DNA of 64,000 nt from Pseudomonadota bacterium. GTDB taxonomy: Bacteria > Pseudomonadota > Gammaproteobacteria > JAKAQQ01. The position numbers and the translations under genes are program-made. The notes beneath the pieces were generated by a model that was not told where the DNA came from, did no database searches, and saw only the letters and a program-made list of their open reading frames with translations. The stretch spans positions 41,907 to 105,906 of the forward strand of contig JAJZYM010000004.1 in NCBI GenBank assembly GCA_021798115.1, written 5' to 3'. Shown piece after piece: positions 56,189 through 64,000 of this stretch (its first letter is position 1; every line of letters begins with the position of its first letter).

Positions 56189-57037
56189 ATGAAAATTGAT
56201 GTTATTGGTTTTAACCGTTTCTTGACCTGGGGCCTTATAGTTATCGCTGCTATGTTTTTTTTGGCAGCCAGAAGCGTGAGGGCCAACGGCTTGGCCGTCG
56301 AAACGTGTAACACTTGTACAACCTTGACCCAGTTCCAGCAGTATGCCAGCCAGAATATCCCTTCCGGAGCTTATGTTGGGAGTGGTCGTCTCATGTTTGT
56401 CCATTTCATGTTGGTGAATCAGGAGGCTGGTCTTGTTGCGACCATGACTTACGAGCATTTCTATGATGATGGAACTGGTCAGTGGGTGAACCAGTGGTTC
56501 TGGGGCACCAAGTCAACAGCCGAGATGAAGCAGGAATTCGCGGTGGTCGCCCCCCAACTGGCTGTGCAGGTCCCATCGAGTGTGGCCACAACGTTCACTG
56601 GCACCTCACAGGAGGCGGCGGTTAATGCTTGGCTTGTTCAGGACAGCGCCGGTGCAGCGGTCCCACTGGGTACCGTGGTCGTGACTGTATTCCCCGACGA
56701 TTCAGGAGCTGAATACCAGGTTACAAGCACAGACCCGCTGACCTATAGCCTCATACCCAATAGCGGACATGATGCGAACGGTGATCCGGAGAACGACAGT
56801 GGCGAAGTAGAGACTCCGCCCACCTATTATGGACTCACCTCGAAAGTAATCATTTTCCCCACTCCGGTAGAGGTGCAGCTTGCCCATGACGAAGAGGTTG
56901 AGGAGTCGAGGATGGGCCCCGAGAAGATCAACTATGGCGGTGCGGCCATCATGGGGCTGTGCGGTCCAGGCTGTGGTGGTATATTCGGACTCGGGGATTG
57001 GAGCTTCAACCAGTGTGCTGTGACAGGATCTTGTTGA
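56189..57037 (+). CDS. Hypothetical secreted protein with cysteine-rich tail
   Basis: 282 residues, no family recognised. An N-terminal signal/anchor (WGLIVIAAMFFLAARSVRA) is followed by a CNTC pair, then Thr/Ser/Val-rich strands (VATMTYEHFYDDGTGQWV, VVVTVFPDDSGAEYQV). An acidic PENDSGEVETPP segment leads to the C-terminal GGAAIMGLCGPGCGGIFGLG and NQCAVTGSC. The six Cys could form disulfides after export. The ATG has an AGGAG site. Codon use and G+C are clearly lower than the backbone, and IS elements lie on both sides, so it is probably acquired. A lipoprotein gene follows 31 bases later in the same direction. Confidence 0.75.
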   Translation: MKIDVIGFNRFLTWGLIVIAAMFFLAARSVRANGLAVETCNTCTTLTQFQQYASQNIPSGAYVGSGRLMFVHFMLVNQEAGLVATMTYEHFYDDGTGQWVNQWFWGTKSTAEMKQEFAVVAPQLAVQVPSSVATTFTGTSQEAAVNAWLVQDSAGAAVPLGTVVVTVFPDDSGAEYQVTSTDPLTYSLIPNSGHDANGDPENDSGEVETPPTYYGLTSKVIIFPTPVEVQLAHDEEVEESRMGPEKINYGGAAIMGLCGPGCGGIFGLGDWSFNQCAVTGSC

Positions 57038-57068
57038 GTCCGTAAACCGTGCAGATGGGGGGCGATCC

Positions 57069-57491
57069 ATGAAAGTGAGACCGGTTCTGGGACGTCTTTA
57101 CTGTCTGGGGGTCGGAGCGGTTCTGCTATTGGGACTTGCGGGCTGCATTGCTGCACCCCGGATTGTAGGTCCGGTCCGTCCCCCGATCCCGCCTTCGAAA
57201 GTCAGGGTATTCATATCCCCGATCGTCCCCCGGCACTATACGGTCATAGCCAATCTGGATGCCTCCGGATATGGGCTTTGCGATTCACCCGGTCTCGACC
57301 GGATGGTGCTCGCAACGCTCCGCAAACAAGCCGCCCGCTTGGGAGCCAACGGAGTTCTGATCATCCCGGATCGCCATTTCCATTCCTTCCCAATAGGGCC
57401 AGAGGGACCCTCCGGAAAGTGTATCCCCCGTCCATCAGCCACTGCGAAGGCAATCTACTTTCCGCACTTGGAATCCCAAGGCGGATTGTAG
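57069..57491 (+). CDS. Small lipoprotein
   Basis: 140 residues. The lipobox LGLAGC at residues about 21-26 marks a signal-peptidase II site, so the mature protein is lipid-anchored. The rest (KVRVFISPIVPRHYTVIANL, MVLATLRKQAARLGANGVLI) resembles the small stress-type lipoproteins with an 'LGANxV' end (DUF4156/YbjQ-like by pattern only). Probably co-transcribed with the preceding secreted protein gene. Confidence 0.75.
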   Translation: MKVRPVLGRLYCLGVGAVLLLGLAGCIAAPRIVGPVRPPIPPSKVRVFISPIVPRHYTVIANLDASGYGLCDSPGLDRMVLATLRKQAARLGANGVLIIPDRHFHSFPIGPEGPSGKCIPRPSATAKAIYFPHLESQGGL

Positions 57492-57604
57492 CGGACTCCG
57501 GATTTGAGACAAAGGTTCAAGCCATCGTCTGGCAAGGAGAGGACGATGAGCGGGGGGAAGAGGAAAGTGTCGGTGGCTGTCAAGCATGTTGTCGCCTGAA
57601 CTTT
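57492..57604. other. Spacer with no gene
   Basis: Between the lipoprotein stop and the transposase remnant; nothing recognised. Confidence 0.4.
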
Positions 57605-57790
57605 TCACGCAGTTTCGGATTGAGGGAACACAGGTTCGGTAGCGGGCCGGTTAAGCCACACCTCGTCTGGTAAGGACCAGTTGTGTGTGTTGCGACTCCA
57701 CCGTTTCGGGTTCTTGGCTTGTGCCTTTTCATACACCGCGATGCGGTGTTGGAAGATCGCACGGTCGACCCCGGCATGGCGTTCAGAAGT
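57605..57790 (-). pseudogene. C-terminal remnant of a transposase (IS3/IS481-type)
   Basis: About 60 codons: RIAVYEKAQAKNPKRWSRNT then NWSLPDEVWLNRPATEP, the usual end of integrase-core transposases ('..HPERF..LP..VWINPP'). The rest of the gene is absent. Confidence 0.6.
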
Positions 57791-57927
57791 GGACCCCAAT
57801 TTTTGGACACTGGATTAAGTGGACATCCCACCCTAAAGTAACGCGATAAGGAGCGGAAACACTATGAGTAAGATACGTCGTAACCACGCCCCGCAATTCA
57901 AGGCCAAGGTGGCTTTAGAGGCTTTAT
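57791..57927 (+). mobile_element. Left end and orfA start of an IS3-family element, truncated
   Basis: A TGGACCCCAATTTTTGGACA-type terminal sequence (57795-57814) is followed by ATG 57865 and MSKIRRNHAPQFKAKVALEA, the start of an IS3-family OrfA. It is cut at 57927 by the IS630-type insertion, and no continuation of the gene is found beyond 59037. Confidence 0.7.
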
Positions 57928-59035
57928 TGACCGTCGCATAAATAATGCAATGCTCAGCGCAAAAAATAGGGCAGCTCGGATTGCAGAACACAGCCACGCA
58001 GGGTGGCTTGCGAACCACAGGTCTTGCGCAAGCTGCTGAGCCGTGCGCGCCCGAGGTCGTAAATATCCTCGGGCCTGCCGTTGGCCAAAGGAAGCTTGAC
58101 GGCATGCCAGGCGGCTTCAACGGGGTTGAGTTGGGTGGCGTAGGCGGGCAGATACTCCATGTGAAGTCGCGGATCTTTGCGCAACAGATCGCTCAAGGAC
58201 TTGCGATCGTGGATCGAGGCGTTGTCCGACACGACGATCACGTGACCGCGCAGATGTCGGAGCCGGTGCCACAGGAAATCGTAGATCTCCTCCTGAGTGA
58301 TATTCTAGGGGTGCATACGGAAGCACAGGCCAAGGCGACGGCGTGTTGGGCTCACCGACAATCCGCCGATCACCGAGATCCGATCGTGACGATCGTAGTG
58401 GCAAACAATGGGTGTTTGCCCGATAGGCGCCCAAGTACGCCGCACGGGTGGAATCATCATGAAGCCGGATTCGTCGGCAAAGACGAGGTGGGCACCCAGC
58501 CGCGTAGCGTTTTTTTGACCTGCGGCCAGCGCTTACGTTTCCACCCCTCGATCTTTTCCTCGTCGCGTTCGAGCGCCCGACGCTCAGGCTTCTGGCCACT
58601 GAAGCCCAGGTCATGGAGGAGACGGGCAACATGACCGCGATGGAACTGCACTCCGCAATGCTGCTCGATGAGATTTCCCACACGGCGGGTGGTCCACAGC
58701 TCGGTGCTGAAGCCGTTGGCCATCGCCCCCTTGAGCAGCAACTTGACGATCTTGCGACGCTGTCGATCCGTCAACGTGGCTGGTCGGCCGGGGGAGAACC
58801 GTACCTTCAGCGCCTGCGCCCCGCCGCTCTCACGGGCATTTCGCCAGCGCAGCACCGAACTCGGTGCGACGTCGAGAATCCGCCCAACCTCGTTGAGCGA
58901 AAAGCCCTCCCCGAGCAAGCGCAAAGCTTGATGACGGCGCGCTTCGATGACCTCAGCAGGACCCCTGGGTCGTGGCATGGGCATGCTCCCATGGTGGAAC
59001 CACGCCTATTATTGCATTATTTATGCGACAGTCAA
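57928..59035. mobile_element. IS630-family element
   Basis: 1108 bp with inverted ends containing the identical 19-bp core GTCGCATAAATAATGCAAT at both ends (6-7 more outer bases also match). It is flanked by TA at 57926-57927 and 59036-59037, as expected for IS630/Tc1-type insertion. Confidence 0.9.
57954..58984 (-). pseudogene. IS630-family transposase in two frames with internal stop
   Basis: The first frame runs from ATG 58984 with MPMPRPRGPAEVIEARRHQA, a helix-turn-helix (LNEVGRILDVAPSSVLRWRN) and GRPATLTDRQRRKIV. At a run of seven A (58510-58516) a -1 change joins it to a second frame containing HLVFADESGFMMIPPVRRTW (first catalytic Asp), VIVVSDNASIHDRKSL (second Asp) and AYATQLNPVEAAWHAVK (Glu). 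Some IS630 elements use such A-runs for programmed frameshifting. However, a TAG at 58305-58307 interrupts the second frame before the second Asp, so this copy is inactive. Confidence 0.85.
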
Positions 59036-59037
59036 TA

Positions 59038-59403
59038 CCATCACGACCCAGCCGACCTTCTTTCAGCAACGGGCTCTGGAATGTGTGGCAAGTTTTCCAA
59101 TGTAGACAGTGCAAGGAACTACGTTTTCCACATCGGCAATTGAAATATCAAGGGGGAAACGGCCCTTCTGGAAAGAACTTCAGATTAACGGGGCGGCCGC
59201 GAGAGCAATAGCTACACACCTCTGCACACAGTGGTCAGGGCGCACTATTTGGGTGAAGCCCCTCGTGTTCTTGCAACCAATGCGCACATTGGCCAGCTAG
59301 ACATGAATGTAGAAACATCCTCGAGTTCGCGCACCATTGCGATCGGCGAGGCAGTTTCCTCGCTGGCTGCCTGACAGCTTTGGAATTTGGGTAGCGCCAA
59401 GGA
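59038..59403. other. Gap between IS630 and IS256 copy C
   Basis: About 360 bases, relatively AT-rich, without a recognisable gene. The last 8 bases (59396-59403, GCCAAGGA) are the target duplication of copy C. Confidence 0.45.
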
Positions 59404-60741
59404 GGTTGTGTCTGTCAAGTTGTGCAAATTCCTTTGGGGCATGAGGGAGGTTTTCATTAGGCCGCCGCCGGGAGGCGCTCGCGGCGCTGCTCTTTCAAGA
59501 GATCCATGTTGAGATAGCGATTGTCCTCAAGCCAGGCTTCATGGATCTCGACACAGAGAGCCCGCACCAGACGCAGGCAGGACTCGGTATTGGGGAAGAT
59601 CCGTACCACCCGCGTCCGGCGCTTGATCTCCTCGTTCAAGCGCTCCAGCATGTTCGTGCTCTTCAGATGCTTGTGGTGGGCCCGGGGGAGCCGGTAAAAG
59701 GTCAGCGTCTCACCGATATGGTCCTCGACCCCGTCCGTGAGCTTGGGGTCTTTCGTCGACCACTTCGTCAGCCACGCCGCCAGATCGCGTTGGGCCTCCG
59801 CGAGATCCCGCCGGTCGTACAGTCGGCGCAGCTCCTGGAGGCAGTCGTCATCGGCCTTACGGGGCAGATAATCCAGCGCATTACGGAGGAAGTGGACATA
59901 GCACCGCTGCCAGGCGGCATCGGTCAACACCTCGGTGAGGGCTTTTTTGAGCCCCGCGTGATCGTCGGAGACGACGAACTCAACGCCGTGGAGGCCCCGA
60001 TCCTTCAGGCGTACAAGGAAGTCTTTGCAGGACGACTGACTCTCACGCGGGGCGAGATCGACGCCCAGGACTTCCCGGCGTCCGCCCTCATGGATACCGA
60101 TCGCGATCAAGACCGCCTGGGACCGGATGACACCCTCCTCGCGGACCTTCTCGTAGCGGGCATCGAGAATCAGGTAGGGATACGGCTCTTCCAGGCGCCG
60201 CTCGGCAAAGGCCGTAAGGGCCTCATCGAGCCCCTTGTTGAGGACGCTGATGCTGGAGGCCGAGAAACTGTGCCCACAGAGCTCCTCCGTGATGGCTTTC
60301 ACCTTGCGAGTGGAGACGCCTTGCACGTACATCTCCGCCAAGGCGGCTACGAAGGCCTTCTCCGAGCGCTGGTAGCGCTCAAAGAGGGCGGTCTGGAACT
60401 GACCGTTACGGTCCCGGGGGACCCGGAGCTCGAGCTTGCCGATGCGGGTCACCAGGCCGCGTTCGTCATAGCCGGCCCGGTCGCCCTGGCGGCCTTCCTG
60501 GCGTTCGTGGGGGCCGGCCCCCAGGAGCTCGGTCATCTCGGCCTCCAGGACCTCCTGGACGGCCGCTTTGATCAAGGATTTCATCCCGTCCCGGTCTTCC
60601 GCCACGAGGGCTTTGAGGTCGATCGGGTTGGTGCTATGCTTCTTCACGGTCATGGTATGGTCCCTCCGAATCAGGACATGGGGTTGACTAATATCCCTCA
60701 TACCATGACCTCCGAATTTGCACACAAGTCCGTACACTACC
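59404..60741. mobile_element. Complete IS256-family insertion sequence (copy C)
   Basis: A 1338-bp element with the same ends as copy A (GGTTGTGTCTGTCAAG ... CCGTACACTACC). Perfect 8-bp target duplication GCCAAGGA at 59396-59403 and 60742-60749, indicating a recent, undisturbed insertion. Confidence 0.95.
59457..60653 (-). CDS. IS256-family transposase, copy C
   Basis: 398 residues, full length, starting MTVKKHSTNPIDLKALVAED after GGAGGG. The catalytic region DARYEKVREEG / VVSDDHAGLKKAL / CYVHFLRNALDYLP is intact. Small differences from the others include SQSSCKDFLVRL (Cys for Trp) and RLPAAA at the C-terminus, so copies A-D are a family of close but not identical elements. Confidence 0.95.
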   Translation of the reverse strand: MTVKKHSTNPIDLKALVAEDRDGMKSLIKAAVQEVLEAEMTELLGAGPHERQEGRQGDRAGYDERGLVTRIGKLELRVPRDRNGQFQTALFERYQRSEKAFVAALAEMYVQGVSTRKVKAITEELCGHSFSASSISVLNKGLDEALTAFAERRLEEPYPYLILDARYEKVREEGVIRSQAVLIAIGIHEGGRREVLGVDLAPRESQSSCKDFLVRLKDRGLHGVEFVVSDDHAGLKKALTEVLTDAAWQRCYVHFLRNALDYLPRKADDDCLQELRRLYDRRDLAEAQRDLAAWLTKWSTKDPKLTDGVEDHIGETLTFYRLPRAHHKHLKSTNMLERLNEEIKRRTRVVRIFPNTESCLRLVRALCVEIHEAWLEDNRYLNMDLLKEQRRERLPAAA

Positions 60742-60864
60742 GCCAAGGATTTTAGTGGCCATTCTGCCTATGCCTACAGCCATGTAGCGCCCATGGCATA
60801 ATGTAGGAGCCTGCTCAAGTAGCCATCAGATATACGCTAGAAGGCGCACTTAAAGGGAATCACT

Positions 60865-62835
60865 ATGCTCACCTTCGTGAAGGCCCACGTCTGGAAATAC
60901 AAGTCCATCGAGGATTCAACGCCGGTCGTGATCGATGACCGGGTGACAGTCCTGGTGGGAAAGAACGAAGCGGGTAAGACCTGCTTCCTTGAAGCCCTCT
61001 ACAAGGCGCTGCCTCTCAACGACAAGGATGCGGCATTCGAAGTGGTGTTCGATTACCCGCGCAAGGACTACATCAGGTACAAAGCGCAGCACGATGCCAA
61101 ACAATACGCCAAGGTCGTGGAGCTGACCTTCCGAATTAACGCTGACTCGGCGGATAAGATAAACACCGACGTCTTCGGCGGCATCCAAGTAATTCGCTCC
61201 GGGACAATCTGCACCCGGTCAGTCAACTACAACAACGAAGCGTCTACCGGGTTCTCCATTGACGAAAGCGCCGCACTTGCGGCATTCAAGAAGCAGTTAA
61301 GTTGCGCCGAGCATCTCGACGAAGTGTTTGACGGCATGAATACTTTCGCTGAGGTGTTGAAGAAGATTGAGTCCCTCACGCTATCAGCCGATAACAAATT
61401 AAGCAGGTTCGCCAAACAATGGCGAGAGTGGACCAAAGACGCCGTCAGCGATTTGGGTCTGGTGAACGGGCATGTTTGGAAGCAATACCTAGCACCGACT
61501 ATACCCAAGTTTCTCTACTTTAACGACTACCGCATCCTGCAGGGGAAGATCAATCTCCCGGCCCTAAGCCAGCGGAAGACTCAGAGCAAATGCAACGAAT
61601 CCGACGAGACCGTCCTTGGCCTCTTTGACCTCGCCGGTGTGACTATCGATGAGCTCAATAGTGAGTCTGGCTACGAGGACTCAAAAGCCAAACTTGAGGC
61701 TATCGGCCTAAATATTACCCAGCAGGTTTTCGAATACTGGAAACAGAACACTGAGCTCTCTGTGGAATTCGACATCAAGGCGGATCCGCGCGATCAGCCA
61801 CCGTTCAACAACGGGAGGAACCTCTACATCCGCATCAAAAACGGCCGGCACGGCGTCTCGCTGCCATTCGACCAACACAGTAAAGGGTTCATCTGGTTTT
61901 TCAGTTTCATGGCATGGTTCTCAGCAATATCGAACCGCGTTGGCACGCGGGCACCACTCACGCTGCTCCTTGACGAGCCAGGACTTAACCTGCACGCTCT
62001 CGCGCAGGCCGATTTCCTACACTACATCCACGATCTTTCCCAAAAACATCAGATCATCTATACCACGCACTCCCCGTTTATGGTGGAGAGCGGGCACCTA
62101 GAGAACGTTAGGGTGGTGGAAGACCGGCCGAAGGACGGAACTAAAGTCACAGCAGATCTCGAGGGCTCAGGCGAAGACAGCCTGTTCCCACTGCAGGCTG
62201 CCCTCGGTTACTCAATCGCTCAAAACTTGTTCATCGCGAAGAACAATATTCTGGTGGAGGGGCCAGCGGACTTCCTGCTTCTGCACCACATGAGCTTGCT
62301 GCTAGAGACCTCTGGAGGCGAGGGCTTGAAGGACGCTATCCTCGTGCCAGTGGGCGGATTGGATAAACTCGCCACATTCGTGGCACTCTTGGGTGCCAAC
62401 GACCTTAATCTAGTTGTTCTACATGATCACGCCGGCGCGCCGCATCAGAAGCTCGAGGATTTGGTGCGCCAGAAACTCATCGAGCGCAAGCGCGTGTTCG
62501 ACTATTCGATGTTCCGTGGCACGCCGAATCAACCAACCGACATCGAGGACCTGTTCCCACCAGTGCTCTACCTCGACGCGTTCAACGCCACCTATGCAAA
62601 CGAGCTTAAGGGACGCACGGTAACTGTCACCGATCTGCCCGAGCGGCCACGCATCATCGAACGGCTAGACGCTTGGCTGGAACAGGAGCGCATCAAGCTT
62701 CTCAAGGCAGGAGGCTTCAATCATTACCGGGTGGCCCAGGCGCTCTTACCGCGCCTCACTACTGAGAAACTGGATGCAGCGACACGCTCAAACTTCAAGG
62801 ACTTGTTCGCCAAGTTGAACGAAGTTTCAGCTTAG
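60865..62835 (+). CDS. OLD-family ATP-dependent endonuclease (AAA/TOPRIM)
   Basis: A 656-residue protein with an SMC-like ABC ATPase at the N-terminus and a TOPRIM nuclease at the C-terminus. Walker A is GKNEAGKT (32-39); Walker B is LTLLLDEPGLNLHALAQADF (Asp370); the H-loop is IYTTHSP (His402). HSKGFIWFFSF replaces the ABC signature. TOPRIM: Glu465 in NNILVEGPADFLLL; Asp521 in VVLHDHAG, where the second Asp of the usual DxD is Ala523; then DIEDLFPPVLYLDAF, typical of OLD proteins. Standing alone without a UvrD-like helicase, it fits class 1 OLD, a group linked to phage defence. IS copy C and an IS30 remnant flank it, and its G+C is lower than the backbone. Confidence 0.88.
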   Translation: MLTFVKAHVWKYKSIEDSTPVVIDDRVTVLVGKNEAGKTCFLEALYKALPLNDKDAAFEVVFDYPRKDYIRYKAQHDAKQYAKVVELTFRINADSADKINTDVFGGIQVIRSGTICTRSVNYNNEASTGFSIDESAALAAFKKQLSCAEHLDEVFDGMNTFAEVLKKIESLTLSADNKLSRFAKQWREWTKDAVSDLGLVNGHVWKQYLAPTIPKFLYFNDYRILQGKINLPALSQRKTQSKCNESDETVLGLFDLAGVTIDELNSESGYEDSKAKLEAIGLNITQQVFEYWKQNTELSVEFDIKADPRDQPPFNNGRNLYIRIKNGRHGVSLPFDQHSKGFIWFFSFMAWFSAISNRVGTRAPLTLLLDEPGLNLHALAQADFLHYIHDLSQKHQIIYTTHSPFMVESGHLENVRVVEDRPKDGTKVTADLEGSGEDSLFPLQAALGYSIAQNLFIAKNNILVEGPADFLLLHHMSLLLETSGGEGLKDAILVPVGGLDKLATFVALLGANDLNLVVLHDHAGAPHQKLEDLVRQKLIERKRVFDYSMFRGTPNQPTDIEDLFPPVLYLDAFNATYANELKGRTVTVTDLPERPRIIERLDAWLEQERIKLLKAGGFNHYRVAQALLPRLTTEKLDAATRSNFKDLFAKLNEVSA

Positions 62836-62895
62836 GCGCCGTTAGTAAATAAAGGCGACAAATCGCCATGCTGTCAGCGACAACGGCCTAAGCGC

Positions 62896-63440
62896 TATGG
62901 CCGGCCAGAGTGGCGGGGACACCTGAAAAACAGGGTCAGCATCGATGCCCGCCCGGCCCTCGTGGAATGTCGTTGCCGGATCGGGGACGGAGAAGGCGAT
63001 ACCCTGATCGGGCCTCGGCACCAGGGGGCCCTCGTCTCCCCCGTGGAACGCCGCTCGGGCTATACCCTGCTCGCGGCCCTGCCACGACGGACCGCCTCCG
63101 CCTTCCGGGAAGCGACCGTGAACCTCCTCGGTCCGTTCCGGGACCGGGTGCATACGCTCACGCTGGACAATGGCACGGAGGGAGCGGAACACGAACGGAT
63201 CGCCCCGTCCCTGGGCGCCGCTGTCTACGTTGCCCATCCCTATCATTCCTGGGAGCGGGGCACGAACGAAAATACCCATGGGCTGATCCGCCAAGTACTT
63301 CCCCAAGCACCGGGACCTGAGCACCGTCACCCGCAAGGAACTGGATCACGCCACCGAGCGCTTCAATCACCGTCCCCGAAAGCGATTGGGCTTCCGAACC
63401 CCCTATGAGGTATTCTTCCACACCAGAACGTCACTCACAG
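62896..63440 (+). pseudogene. IS30-family transposase, 5'-truncated and frameshifted
   Basis: Starts mid-protein with WRGHLKNRVSIDARPALVEC. RIGDGEGDTLIG holds the first catalytic Asp (Gly for the usual Trp in GDWEGD). TLTLDNGTEGAEHERIA has the second Asp and YHSWERGTNENTHGLIRQ the Glu. Near 63300 the frame shifts to FPKHRDLSTVTRKELDHATE and RLGFRTPYEVF, the normal C-terminus. The N-terminal third is missing. Confidence 0.88.
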
Positions 63441-63512
63441 TTGCACTTCCAACTTGAACCCGCGTACCCCATTAGAGGTCCGTCAACGGGGGACAACTTC
63501 AAGACGGTACGG

Positions 63513-63883
63513 CCGGTTATCGAACGGTTATCGAAGGCACCTTGGCTGCGAGCGGCCTTGGGGCAGAGGTGCGACTCGGCGGTTCACACAACGACAAACT
63601 GATCATCGCCTATCCCGCCCTTAAGACCGGTACGGGATATGTCTCCTCGACGGTTCAACTGGAGTTCGGAGCGCGGGCCACCGGCGAGCCGCATCGGGTT
63701 CATGCGGTCTCCTGTGATATCGCCTCGTGGATCGAGAGCGTGACTTTCCCGACGGCTCTGCCCTTGGTCATGGCGGTTGAACGGACGTTCTGGGAGAAAG
63801 CGACGGCCGCCCACGTCTACTGCTGTCAGGGTCGACTACGCGGCGATCGCTACTCGCGTCATTGGTATGACCTAGTATCGTGA
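63513..63883 (+). pseudogene. AbiEii/AbiGii-type nucleotidyltransferase toxin, C-terminal remnant
   Basis: A frame that begins without its own N-terminus reads VIEGTLAASGLGAEV, HNDKLIIAYPAL, YVSSTVQLEFGARATGEPHR, then AVERTFWEKATAAHVYC and RYSRHWYDL. These match the middle and end of AbiEii-family toxins (substrate-strand LEFGAR, RTFWEK helix, SRHWYDL). The N-terminal nucleotidyltransferase motif (GG..D.D) is missing, as is the cognate antitoxin, so it is a dead abortive-infection toxin gene. A TA-flanked IS630-type element may have inserted right after 63881. Confidence 0.8.
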
Positions 63884-63941
63884 CACGTAAATAGCGGAAC
63901 ATATAAAATGTGCATACCTGAGCTGTTCGAGGTGACCAGGC

Positions 63942-64000
63942 ATGCGCCAGACCGAGTTGAGCTTGAGCAAGCAGGACCGCCGGACCGTGGATGAGTTTCG
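63942..64000 (+). CDS. IS630-type transposase, N-terminus (runs off the window)
   Basis: ATG 63942 after a GAGGTGA ribosome site encodes MRQTELSLSKQDRRTVDEF. This resembles the first residues of an IS630-family transposase group and is followed by the window edge. The preceding TATCGTGACACGTAAATAGC (63876-63895) may be its left terminal repeat. Confidence 0.5.
   Translation, partial: MRQTELSLSKQDRRTVDEF

Noticed and set aside
59541..60755. 404-codon plus-strand frame inside IS copy C (also in copies A and B)
   Set aside because: Antisense shadow of the conserved transposase; it recurs only because the IS copies are identical.

Overview
The window is high-GC chromosomal DNA, by eye well above 60% G+C in most genes, interrupted by lower-GC, IS-rich patches. 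It looks gammaproteobacterial. The tRNA genes carry encoded CCA ends, there are a TonB-dependent receptor, an OprB-type porin and a FtsX/MacB-type exporter, and genes sit in tight operons with 4-base overlaps. Secreted S53 (sedolisin) and S10 (carboxypeptidase-like) peptidases, both usually acid-active, hint at an acid-tolerant organism. The genus cannot be fixed from sequence alone.

Layout. 1-823: start of a secreted BNR/VPS10-like protein running off the left edge. 1029-4937 (-): trehalose operon otsB, GH15 hydrolase, otsA. 5049-6644 (-): diguanylate cyclase. 6731-11067 (-): exporter operon (membrane-fusion protein, ATPase, two FtsX-like permeases). 11152-15906 (-): four overlapping genes (photolyase, FAD oxidoreductase, DUF1365, cyclopropane synthase), with a divergent SDR/diiron pair at 16037-17682 (+). 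18123-20840: secreted S53 peptidase with a strong terminator. 20988-21990: truncated IS256-family copy next to the 3' end of a group II intron. 22060-26207: intact tRNA-Ala, an integrase remnant, a five-domain hemerythrin/GGDEF/EAL protein and a decayed second tRNA-Ala, probably the remains of an island. 26336-29790 (+): sugar-oxidation type cassette SDR, GMC oxidoreductase, MFS. 29951-35556: DUF488 pseudogene, OprB porin, fasciclin protein, tRNA-Arg remnant, TonB receptor. 35815-42521: diguanylate cyclase, DUF1993 protein, S9 peptidase, aldo-keto reductase, tRNA-Lys, pirin. 42657-46127: complete IS256-family element, decayed S10 fragment, GH5-like glycosidase. 46448-53642: GH31 glycosidase and sugar porter, DUF3667 membrane protein, S10 peptidase. 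54031-64000: mobile-element graveyard (IS256, IS1595, IS3, IS630 and IS30 types, often nested) containing two secreted hypotheticals, an OLD-family nuclease and an AbiEii fragment.

How the genes fit together. Trehalose can be made (OtsA/OtsB) and possibly hydrolysed (GH15) from one operon. Extracellular carbohydrate handling is spread over OprB, GH5, GH31, the sugar porter and the SDR/GMC/MFS cassette. Protein scavenging is covered by S53, S10 and S9 peptidases. Three c-di-GMP enzymes occur, one with an apparent O2/redox (hemerythrin) input. The photolyase/CFA cluster with its divergent SDR/diiron pair looks like a light- or oxidant-linked lipid modification locus and is the best candidate for new chemistry. 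The right-hand 10 kb holds the remains of a defence region.

IS boundaries are well resolved. Two IS256-family copies have perfect 8-bp target duplications (GTGTTTTC, GCCAAGGA). A third carries a nested IS1595-type element with its own duplication (CTAATGAA). An IS630-type element sits between TA dinucleotides.
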